Of a stretch of 64,000 nucleotides of DNA, positions 44,045-53,689 are shown in pieces. Below the pieces are notes generated by a model, which saw nothing but the letters and a program-made list of their open reading frames with translations, did no database searches and had not been told where the DNA came from. The translations under genes were made by a program, and so were the position numbers. Source of the DNA: Lathyrus oleraceus (lineage: Eukaryota; Streptophyta; Magnoliopsida; Fabales; Fabaceae); contig NC_066585.1 in NCBI RefSeq assembly GCF_024323335.1, positions 80,699,359 to 80,763,358 on the forward strand. The letters run 5' to 3'. The stretch's first letter is position 1. Each line of letters starts with the position of its first letter.

Positions 44045-44830
44045 TCCCCAGCAGACGATCGCGGATGTTTTTCCCAACAGTCGGAGTTTGGTATCTTATC
44101 CCTGCAGAGCTGATTCGAGCATTGGATTCTTCAATCCCCAGCAGCTTATCACTATTGTACATCCCCAAGCGGTTTGTTTCAGATTTCACTCCCCAGTAGA
44201 GTTGACAGTGCCAGACTGTATATCCCCAGCGGAGTTGACAGTGCCAGACTGTATCTTCCCAGCAGAAGCAGCTGCTCCTCAGAGTTCGATGCCAGATCGA
44301 TAATCGCGACGTCAGAGCCACGGTCTATTTCCTCGAAGCAGAATCTCGGTACTGTATCGGTGTTTGCTTCCCCTGCTGAGTCGTCTCCCTCGAAGATTAT
44401 GGTTGCCAGAACCACCGCCGCTTTCCTCAGCAGCAGGCTTTTCAGTGCCAATCTCTCTCCAGTCAGAGTCTCGGTATTTTGTTATTATTAGAACACCGCA
44501 TAGCCGGTCATCTCCCCACAGAGTTCATTGTGTTGTGCATCTCCAACAGTAGTGCCAGGGTCCAGAAGATTGTAATCATTTCCCTAGCAGAATCCCTTAC
44601 CTCGGCTTGGCATTCTCCCCAGCATTTCACATCCCTGCATGTAGAATCATATTCCATTACATCCTCCCAAATCGCGTAGCATTTCCATTTTCATGGAGCA
44701 TTACGCCATCAAAAAATTCAAACATACGCATGTAAACATAAGACATTCTCGGTATCCCAAGTGGTAAGTCCGAAGTTGTTTCCAGTGCTCAAACTGAAGG
44801 TTGTTCATGACTTATTATCCCCAGCATAGG
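44045..44830 (+). repeat. PBS-complement words in the Ogre-P 3' region
   Basis: TCCCCAGCAGA occurs exactly at 44,045-44,055. Near-matches are TCCCCAGCAG at 44,135, TCCCCAGTAGAGT at 44,190, TCCCCAGCGGAGT at 44,223, TTCCCAGCAGA at 44,256, and further degenerate words near 44,516, 44,582, 44,617 and 44,818. They match the complement of the PBS core in Ogre-M. Confidence 0.7.
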
Positions 44831-44889
44831 TCGTACACCCACGTGCCGCCTCAATTATCATTCTCCTTATTTCTACCGATGCTGACAGG

Positions 44890-45960
44890 CATGAAAGTTT
44901 TTCCGGTATTCAAACCGAAGTGGCATTCAGGCCAGTTTTCCGGTATTCAGACCGAAGTGGCATTCAGGCCAATTTTCCGATGTTCAGATCGAAGAAGTTT
45001 CCGACGTTCAGGTCGATGCAACTTGTGGCATTCAGACCAGTTTTCCGGTATTCAGACCGAAGTGGCATTTAGGCCAATTTTCCGATGTTCAGATCGAAGA
45101 AGTTTCCGACGTTTAGGTCGATGCAACTTGTGGCATTCAGGCCAATTTCCGGTATTCAGACCGAAGTGGCATTCAGACCAATCTTCCGATATTCATATCA
45201 AAGAAGTTTCCGACGTTCAGGTCGATGCAACTTGTGGTATTCAAGCCAGTTTTCCGATATCCAAACCGAAGTGGCATTCAGGCAAATTTTCCGATATTCA
45301 GATTGAAGAAGTTTCCGACGATCAGGTCGACGCAACTTGTGGCATTCAAGCCAGTTTTCTGGTATTTAGACCGAAGTGGCATTCAGGCCAATTTTCCGAT
45401 GTTCAGATCGAAGAAGTTTCCGACGTTCAGGTCGATGCAACTTGTGGCAGTCATACCAGTTTTCCGGTATTCAGACCGAAGTGGCATTCAGGCCAATTTT
45501 CCGATGTTCAGATCGAGAGAAGTTTCCGACGTTCAGGTCGATGCAACTTGTGGCATTCAGGCCAATTTCCGGTATTCAGATCGAAGTGGCATTCAGGCCA
45601 ATCTTCCGATATTCAGATCGAAGAAGTTTCCGACGTTCAGGTCGATGCAACTTGTGGTATTCAGGCCAGTTTCCGGTATCCAGACCGAAGTGGCATTCAG
45701 GCAAATTTTCCGATATTCAGATCGAAGAAGTTTCCGACGATCAGGTCGACGCAACTTGTGGCATTCAAGCCAGTTTTCCGGTATTCAGACCGAAGTGGCA
45801 TTCAGACCAGTTTTCCGATGTTCAGATCGAAGAAGTTTCCGACGATCAGGTCGACGCAACTTGTGGCATTCAGGCCAGTTTCCCGGTGTTCAGACCGACG
45901 TTTAATAATCTCATGTCTTCCGATGCTCGGATCGAAGTCATTTCCACTATTCAGACTAAT
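44890..45960 (+). repeat. Mini-hairpin array of Ogre-P
   Basis: Tandem array with higher-order units of about 102 bp. Subunits have a 4-bp stem and a 6-nt loop: CGGT-ATTCAG-ACCG (44,941-44,954), TGGC-ATTCAG-GCCA (44,958-44,971), CGAT-GTTCAG-ATCG (44,978-44,991) and CGAC-GTTCAG-GTCG (45,002-45,015; sometimes loop GATCAG). About ten higher-order units are present. Confidence 0.88.
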
Positions 45961-46326
45961 GAGAGGCATTCAAGCCATGGTTATTCTTGTGTTACCATTT
46001 ATTTTGGTATTCAGGCTAACATTCTTTTTTTCGGTGTTCAGACCAACTCTCACCGTACCAGACAGATTCTCTGTTGATGCTCAGATCAAGATTCCTGTGT
46101 TACCATTTATTTTGGTATTCAGGCTAACATTCTCTTTTTTCGGTGTTCAGACCGATTTTCACCGTACCAGACGGATTCTTCTTTCAAGACCACCTCTTTG
46201 TCGATTCTGACAGGCATTATTACTTCATTTTGCGCTTCAGTGTAAATTTCCGGGTTTTTATTGTATTCAATCCCTTGATACCTCGAAGGTGCGAAAGTCG
46301 TTGCTATCTCCCTTTCGGGTCTCTAG

Positions 46327-46345
46327 TTGATTGAATAGGGGCAGC
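46327..46345 (+). promoter_or_regulatory. Ogre-P polypurine tract
   Basis: TTGATTGAATAGGGGCAGC, base for base the same as the Ogre-M tract, immediately precedes LTR start TGTAATACCCC. Confidence 0.88.
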
Positions 46346-49300
46346 TGTAATACCCCAAAATTTACCCTTCATTTTTGGAAGCATAGGATTATGTTTCACA
46401 CTACATTAGCATCATACTAGGTCGTACTCATTGCATACTACATCAGTGACTTGGGAAATCAGGGTTTGATTGACCACTCCTTAACCAGAAGGAGCCCACA
46501 CAAAGCAACACTGAGAATTAGACTTCATTCTCCAAATATACAAGTCTCAATGGTCTCAAGGTGGTCCAATTATCTTATGAAGGTCTACCGTTCATCAGCG
46601 GAAGATTCAGAGCTCTCAGAGTGTGCATCTAGATTTAATCAGAAATCAGGGGTTTCATGGCTATCTGCAACAGGCAAGGTTGGTTGGAAGTGAAGGGTGT
46701 TCATTCATGTCATGATTATATAGGCATCTTGGCCTAAGAAGATCCACAATTATCACAAAAAGATCCATTGGCAATCAGTGCAATCAGTTCCTAGTCATTT
46801 TTGCCCTAAAACTAGGGTTTGGTATAAAATCGGTTTATTTCTGATTCCTTGGGTGAAACTCATTTCCATGGCCCTCCATATGTCCACAAGGATGCAAAAA
46901 AATCAGCTCTTTATTTGAGCCAGAGGTGCTTCAATTGATCAATGGAATCGGGAATCAGGCGGTTTGGGAAAAGTCAATTAAGGGGCCAGAAAAGTCAACT
47001 CTTGACATTTTGAAAGTGGAATCTCAAAATTCATGCCTAAGGGAGCCTACATGTGAAATTTGATCAAGGTTGGATTTTGGATTCATCATTTAATCAGGAG
47101 TTGGAAAATTTACTAAATTTGGAAATAGTTGACTCTCCATTTAAGGCAAGTTTTTATGGTTTTTGCACCCACTTTAAGCCTATATTCCATCAAGATGCAA
47201 GCTCCATTTGAAAATTTCTCAAACATAAAAGTTGTTCCTCTTGTTCCAAGATTTCTATAGATATAAAGTTTTTTTTCATTTGGATTAAAATTGAGAAATT
47301 TATGCTTGGTCAAAGTGAGACATTATTTTAGAACACTTAGAAAATTTTCTAAGTCCAAAATCTGCAAGATTTGTCAAGACTTATGGGCCAGATTTCTGGC
47401 ACTTCAAGGTATCTTTTGAAAATACTTTCTTCATGACAGTTGTACCTTGATATGTCCTCTTTCACAAATTTTTGGAACCATCCCATTTGGATCATTGGTT
47501 TGAAAGATACACTCATCTAAAGTTGGTATCATAGACTGAATTTCTTGACAGCATTTAAGCCAAACTGGCCCAACCATTTTGCAGCTATGGAACCTGAACT
47601 TTATGGCCATTTTTCACCTCTTTCCACTCATCATTTCAACTTGTGTTCAACATGAAAGATGTTAAGCTCCATACCCTCTTTCTACTGTTTGCATTGCCTT
47701 GCCATTTGGACATGTATTCATCAAGATATAAAGCCTCAAAGTCACCTATTTGGTTTGTTTTTGTGCTGCACAAGAAAACCTGTCAGACCACAAAATTGAC
47801 CAACCCTTGCATTTCCTCATTTGGCCATTTGCTTTATGTCCACTAACTTTAGTTTTGCCACAATTGGATTTCCTAATATCACCTCACTTTTGGCACTTTT
47901 TGCTCATGGATCCAAACCAAGCATTTAAGCCCATTAGTCACATAAGACCTACATATATAAACTTCTAAAGCCCTAATCAGAATGGAGGCTGCAGAACTTT
48001 AGGGAAAGGCAAGCAAAGGCAAGCTTAGTTTTCATTTCAAGATCCATTTCTCATTTTTCATTTTCTCAAGCACAAGCATCAAAAGAGCATCTCTTTTTTC
48101 TTCCACCCTCTCCATCTTCAAGGGGCAGTGGACCTTTCATCCACTAGGTAAGCATCTTATCACCCTCTTCCATGAATATCTTGATTGCTCATCATTGTTT
48201 TTCATGCTTACCATCCATACTCCATGTTATTTTTTCATTTATACCATGTCATGCCATGCTTATTTTCCATGTTAACAATATACCATGTTTGTCCATGAAC
48301 CCTTCAATATGAGGCTTTGCTCTAAGTTGGAATTTTGTAACATTGAATTTTTGCCGTATCCTTGCATGAGCCTACCTTGTTGTTCACTTTTCTACATGCT
48401 AGGGCCATTATTTTTCATAAAACAAAGCATCATTGTGTTCTACATGTTCCAAACTCAAACTTTGATTTTTACATCATCCCATTTGGAGCACGATAGAGAG
48501 AGATATATTAGTTGGAAGTTTGAAAAAAAAAGAGATATGTTAGTTGGAAGTTTGAAAAAATTTCCTACGTTTCACGTGTATGCATGCATGGCTATAGGGC
48601 TTTTTTTTCATTTGCATGAAATGAAAAATAACACGTGTCCGCGTTAGACACGGTTCGAACCCGCGCGCGCCCATTCAATCCCAGCCGTCCGCCCCTTATT
48701 TTGTTCGCTAGTGCATAAGTGGCAGCTTGACAAATTGAGCCACATGTTCACATAATACTTAAATGTCACATTTATTTTCTGTTGTGTCACACTGAAAAAT
48801 GCTTGGACCGTGGGCCTCCCATTCTCTTGCTGTTGACACTCCTGCGTTTGGCCCATTATTCCATCATTCATTTATTTTCTTTCTCATTTTCTTAATTCTT
48901 TTTTTATTTTCTGTTTTTCTTTTTAATTAATAAAAATATTTTATTTATTCATAAAAATACCAAAAAATATTTTTTACATTCTTTAATGTTTTATTTAATT
49001 TTTATTTTCATATTTTATTTATTTTTAATATTTTATTTTAATTATTTGTTTCAAATAGTCCATTTTAACACACATATTTTCATTTATTTTATTTTCATAA
49101 CTTAGAATTATTTTTAATTTCTGATTTTTGGAATGAGGGTTGACCAATGTCTCATGGTCAACCTGACCTTTTCTTGGGATTTTATTTCTCATTTTCAATT
49201 TATTTTGGATTTATTTTTGACCTAGTTTGCTTGGTTGACTTTTTCATTTGACTTCTGTTTTATTTCAATTAATTTATACACTAATTTTCATTATTTTTAA

Positions 49301-50555
49301 AATCATTTTGGGGGATGATGATGTCCTGACCCCACCTTAGTTAGTTTAATTTTTCATAATTTTTGTGATTAATTTACTATTTATATGACATTTTTTAAGT
49401 TGACTTGACTTTATAGTTGACCTTTCTATGATTGATGTTTGACATAGGGATTGCTTAAGGCAATTGAAGAGATTTTTTGATCCTCCCTTGTTCATCTCAT
49501 ATGCCACATATTAGAGGCCTTTTACCTTGATTTTATTTGATCCTTGCATCATTTCCCGATTAAATTATTCATTGATTCTTTGTGTGTATAGTTTCACTTG
49601 TCTGATTCATCTGATATTTTTTATACTTGTTTCTTTCATCCATGCTTCTATTGTTTGATTGTTTAACATATTTATACTTCTCATACATTGTCTAATGCTC
49701 ATCCATTTCATTCTTTGATTCTTGGATTCAATTACATACCTGTTTATATCTGATTTGTTTGATTAACTGTTGCCTACTTGTATGATGTATGAGGCATATA
49801 TTATTATTTTTTGATCGCCATGAACAACCCCCATTCATAACAAATGTACCCCTCTCCCTTGAAGTGTATAATGTTTATTCTTTCATTCTTTATTCATCTG
49901 TTAATACGAGAAATAAAATAAACATCCGATAACCATTTCAAAACAAGATCAAAACCTCGATCCAACATCGAGTAATCATTTTCCAAACTTAACATAACCA
50001 GCACGTATTCATCCATTCTTTTGTAAGTCGATCGCTTCATGCATCGCCATTTCTCTTGTAAGTCGATTGCTTCAGGCATCGCCATCTACCACCTGTAAGT
50101 CGATTGCTTCATGCATTGCCATCTACCCTTACCAGTAACTCTTCTCCTTGCTCCATCCGTCGATTCTTGTTCCGTTTAGGTAGCACCCATTAGGTAGAAT
50201 CTTTTGTATGATAACATAGGTAGCATTCCCATATTCTTTTGTATGATAACATAGGTAGAATTCCCTTATTCTTTGCATGCTAACATTAGTTAGATGTTCC
50301 CATTTGTAAATCCTAACACATAGGTCCATGTTGCATGAAAACTCTAGGGAAGAGCTTCCCCATTCTTTTAGACCTTCTGTGCGTCTCCGATCTTGTGGCA
50401 TGTATTTCGTACTATTGCAAAGAGGTAACTGCCTAAGACTCGATTCAACGAGCTGTGAGACCTACTGCTAGGACGTGAACACATTGCCCACTCTCCTTTG
50501 ACACAACTGGTGTCCTCCTTGGTAAGTCCATTTTCAGATGGCAATCCCTATGTAG

Positions 50556-50945
50556 TCGAACTACGACAACTCTGATTCTCATGTCCAGATGAGATACGTA
50601 GGCACAAGATGCGATGTCTTGCCGAGTTCTTTCCTTTTTTGACTGACGACTAACAACTAATCTTTGTTTGCCTTCGTCCCCGTTGTGATTCTTTTCTCTC
50701 GCCCTCGTTGCGATCGAGACCTTCCCTTTATCTTGCCGTAGTTGCAATCGAGACCTTTGTTCCCGTAGTTTAGCTGAACTACGTTTTGCTCTGATTCTTA
50801 TTCCAGATGAGATACGTAGGCATAAGACGCGATGTCTTAGCGAACACACTTCTCTTTAACCCATAGGTAGCCGAGCTACGAAGACTCTGATTCTCATATT
50901 CAGATGAGATACGTATGCAGTGGATGCGACATCCGTGCGAGTCAT
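50556..50945 (+). other. Three compound stem-loop modules in the Ogre-P LTR
   Basis: Module 1: CTACG 50,561-50,565 with CGTAG 50,597-50,601; TCTCAT 50,577-50,582 with ATGAGA 50,589-50,594; AAGAT 50,606-50,610 with GTCTT 50,616-50,620. Module 2: CTACGT 50,779-50,784 with ACGTAG 50,814-50,819; TCTTAT 50,796-50,801 with ATGAGA 50,807-50,812; AAGAC 50,824-50,828 with GTCTT 50,834-50,838. Module 3: TCTCAT 50,892-50,897 with ATGAGA 50,904-50,909; GGATG 50,922-50,926 with CATCC 50,930-50,934. Confidence 0.65.
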
Positions 50946-51018
50946 TTTTTTTTACCCTTTTCTTTTAGTAAATAGTACATTAGATAAACACACACCCTTT
51001 AGACAAGAACAACAAGAG

Positions 51019-51252
51019 TGGATCCCGTAGAGTACTACGGATGTGTAGGGGTGTTAAGACCTTCCCTTCGCATAATCGACTCCCGAACCCAAGATTTGGT
51101 TGCGAGACCTTGTCTTTTCCTTTCCTTTCTTCAGGTTTACTTCGAGGGTTTCCTTTCCCTCCTTTGGGATAAATAATGCAAGGTGGCGACTCTTCTGTCA
51201 TCTCTTTTTCGCCGGTTGTTTTTTCGCATACTATATTTTTTAGGCTGCGACA
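51019..51252 (+). promoter_or_regulatory. Conserved U5-like block of the Ogre-P LTR
   Basis: Hairpin CCGTAG-AGTA-CTACGG at 51,025-51,040 is followed by AGGGGTGTTAAGACCTTCCC. TGGCGACTCT at 51,184-51,193 equals the first ten bases of the Ogre PBS about 60 bp before the LTR end. Confidence 0.6.
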
Positions 51253-51774
51253 AGGTGGTAGTGGATCACCTTGCCTAAGGCCTTTACCCACCTCAAAGTC
51301 CTTAGTAGGACCTCTATTTATCAATACAGACATAGAACTAGAAAAAACCCATGCCTCCATCCAACGCATCCATTTTACTCCAAAACCAAGCCTCCTCATC
51401 ATGGCTCTAAGATAATCCTAATTGACATGGTCGTAAGCTTGTGCATAATCCACCTTGAACATCATACAATTCTTCTTTTCTCTTTTGGCATAATTCTGAA
51501 TTTCATTAGCTACCAAAATCCCATCTAATATTTGTCTTCTAGGGATAAAAGTTGTTTGATTATGGATTTTAAATTTACCATATCAACCCATAGATTTCTC
51601 TTATCTGCTAGGTTGGATGGTGAGTAAACAATGATAAAAGAAAAGTTGATCCCTTTCCATTCTGCATTAATTCCAATGAAACATCTGTCATTTAAATTAT
51701 AATTGGGATTGATCAAACCAAGTTTCCACATAATCAAGACTCCCCTCAATTGACCTACTGCACCTTTTGCAGAC
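51253..51774 (-). pseudogene. LINE (L1-type) fragment: endonuclease and RT pieces
   Basis: On the minus strand, 51,749-51,525 resembles the C-terminal part of the apurinic-type endonuclease (VLIMWK ... FIIVYSPSN ... KRNLWVD). It is joined near 51,535 to RT: RQILDGILVANEI, FKVDYAQAYDHVN, then MRRLGFGVKWMRWME and the motif GKGLRQGDPL, where it is cut by the Ogre-P LTR at 51,252. More than 1 kb normally separating these domains is missing, and one in-frame stop is seen after DHVN. The rest of RT would lie left of Ogre-P, outside the window. Confidence 0.8.
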
Positions 51775-53600
51775 TGTCATTGCTGGAAAATTTTGAGATT
51801 AAGCTATTGATTAACTTAACTCAGAAAAAGCAAGAGTCTCCACCGAACTTTATTGTTTCCAAAGGCAATGGGAAAAAGGTCAAACAAAACCCATAAAAAG
51901 GTAAAACAAAAGAGAAATATGGATACATGGGTTGATTATGCAAGGGGAAGGTATTAACACCCCTCACATCTATGATACTCCATAAGAACCACTTACAAAT
52001 ATGTGCTTATAGAAAAATCTAGTTTGTTTGTTCGATTTTTATTTGAAAAGATATTTTGTCGTATTCGAGTGGAAAAAATCAACTTACTACCCACAAGTAT
52101 GAGGAAATGAGAATTTGCATCATCTTGATATGGAGAATTTTTACTTGGACTTTCTTACAAGTACGTTTCAACATTTAAGTGGAAAACGTCAATCATTTCT
52201 TAACATATTGTAGAAGTATTATGGTTTGCATCACTACAAGAACAAACTAATATCCAATCTTAGCAAAAAAAAAGGCCTTTAAAGAAAAAATGCACAAAGA
52301 CACAAAAAGAAGTCTGATGAAGTTTATCTTTTTTAGAAGTCTTGAAAAAAAAAGGTTCAAGTAAAAAGAAGTTTGATGAAATTTATCATTTTTAGAAGTC
52401 TTGAGAAAAAAGGTTCAAGTATGCTTAAGTGTTTTAGCACTTATTGAGAAAAAAAAAATTCTGGATCGCTTGACAAAGTCAATGCTTATTGATAAAAGGT
52501 GTGAAGATTGAAAATAAGAAGTTTTTGAAATAGAGAGACAGGTTTTGAAAATTTTAGAAGTAGGAGGGATAAGAAGAGACTATCCTAAAGCATGAAGTAA
52601 ATGCCATGAAATAAAACGTCTCATTGTAAGGTAGCCCAAGAGAAAATCTTTATGTGTGCAAGTTTACTAACCACAAGATAAAGCAAGCATTTGACATTAG
52701 TCAAAATAAGCATTCCTTTCCCTTTGGATTAATCCATAGGATGAATAAGCACATGATCATATGAATAAGGTCACAAAGCCACAAGGAAACATCCAAGTCT
52801 TTAATTGAAGATCAAAGGGTATCGAGGGATCACAAGGTTTCAGATGAATTACAAAGTGTCAAATATACTCCAAGCAAGGGAAAGCACTAAGTCTTAAAGT
52901 CAAAAGTCTAAAATACTCTTCAAGCAAGGGATAGTAAAACAAAGTCCACAAGATTAGATTAAAGTCTTTAGGGTCTTAGCCATTTTATCATGTTTTTGTT
53001 CTTTTTTAAATAAGAAAGAAAAACAAGCAGAAGTAAAAGGCAAGAATGTTAATGACATGAATGTAAATTAAATAAACGTGAAGAGCATAAATGTAAAGAT
53101 CATAAAGATAAATTTAGGTGTTATATGTTAAATGTAACTAGATAGTGATCATGAGGCAAGCAATATATGTGACAGCCATTTTTGAGTGTTGATACAAAGA
53201 ATCAAACTCTCAAGGCATGAAGCATAATTGTTTCAAAAACTCATGGAGGAAAAAAGAGAACCAGAGGCAAGATGAAATCAAGCTCAAGTGTTTGACTTAG
53301 GATCCATTATCAAACAAGTCAATGGACCCAAACATATCGCACAAGCTAGGGATGATCTATCACTAACTAAAAGTGCCAAAAATATGATTAAATGATCATC
53401 TATCAACATATTGAATCAGAGAAGATTTAATCCACCTAAGAGTCCATCTATGGATGACTTGAAATGTAGAAGCATTGATCAAACAAGTCAACAACTCAAG
53501 CTCAAACATCAAATTGAACAAAAAAAAGATTTTAAATGCACTCTCATTTGAGGCCAATCTCCCTAGTAAATGCAGACACAAGTTGTGTCGAAGGTTTATT
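51775..53600 (-). mobile_element. LTR-like segment with the Ogre U5 block
   Basis: On the minus strand 51,990-51,928 reads like the conserved block of the Ogre LTRs (AGGGGTGTTAATACCTTCCC, then GCATAATC). TGGAGACTCTTGC (near 51,832-51,844) occupies the place of the PBS-like word, and the segment ends ...AATGACA at 51,775 against the LINE fragment. The upstream limit is not visible; 53,600 is where coding-like sequence of the next feature begins. It contains A-rich simple sequence, the two-copy AAAAAGAAGT(C/T)TGATGAA repeat (about 52,300-52,425) and no gene. A solo or truncated LTR of a third Ogre/Tat subfamily is the likely origin. Confidence 0.4.
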
Positions 53601-53689
53601 CTGTAGAAAAGTCAAGCGTGAATATTAAATATAAAAATTTGTGAGAAGGATGAAAAATAGTGGATTTACCTTTAATGTATCTGCATCAG

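Larger units (their letters stand above)
43346..46345 (+). other. Ogre-P 3' untranslated region
   Basis: Three kilobases without a gene. Just after the pol stop are diverged repeats of (G)GTATCCCGGTGGATTGAAAACC type (43,400-43,560), shared with Ogre-M. PBS-complement words occupy 44,045-44,830 and a mini-hairpin array 44,890-45,960. A 123-bp tandem pair (about 45,995-46,180) precedes the polypurine tract. Long open frames here are by-products of the repeat. Confidence 0.8.
46346..51252 (+). mobile_element. Ogre-P 3' LTR
   Basis: A 4,907-bp LTR from TGTAATACCCC to CTGCGACA. It differs strongly from LTR-A and Ogre-M LTRs over most of its length but shares the terminal bases, the compound stem-loop modules and the U5 block. 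It has an AT-rich stretch at about 48,890-49,110, a two- to three-copy repeat GTAAGTCGATTGCTTC(A) at 50,025-50,125 and a two-copy TTTTGTATGATAACATAGGTAG repeat at 50,200-50,270. It contains a palindromic B-box word GGTTCGAACC at 48,652. The right flank AAGGT (51,253-51,257) is LINE sequence and would be the target duplication; the left partner is outside the window. Confidence 0.88.

Noticed and set aside
45225..46077. Repeat proteins of 226-233 residues
   Set aside because: Alternative frames of the same 102-bp non-coding array; no domain, and all three frames are equally open.
48640..48670. tRNA gene at the GGTTCGAACC word
   Set aside because: No matching acceptor, D or anticodon arms around it; only a B-box-like palindrome.
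50129..50849. Minus-strand ORFs of 90 and 134 codons in the Ogre-P LTR
   Set aside because: They run through the structured LTR modules and repeats; no domain seen.
53573..53577. CAGAC as target duplication for the LTR-like segment ending at 51,775
   Set aside because: CAGAC lies left of 51,775 and again here, but it is not preceded by an LTR-type CA end at the required position.
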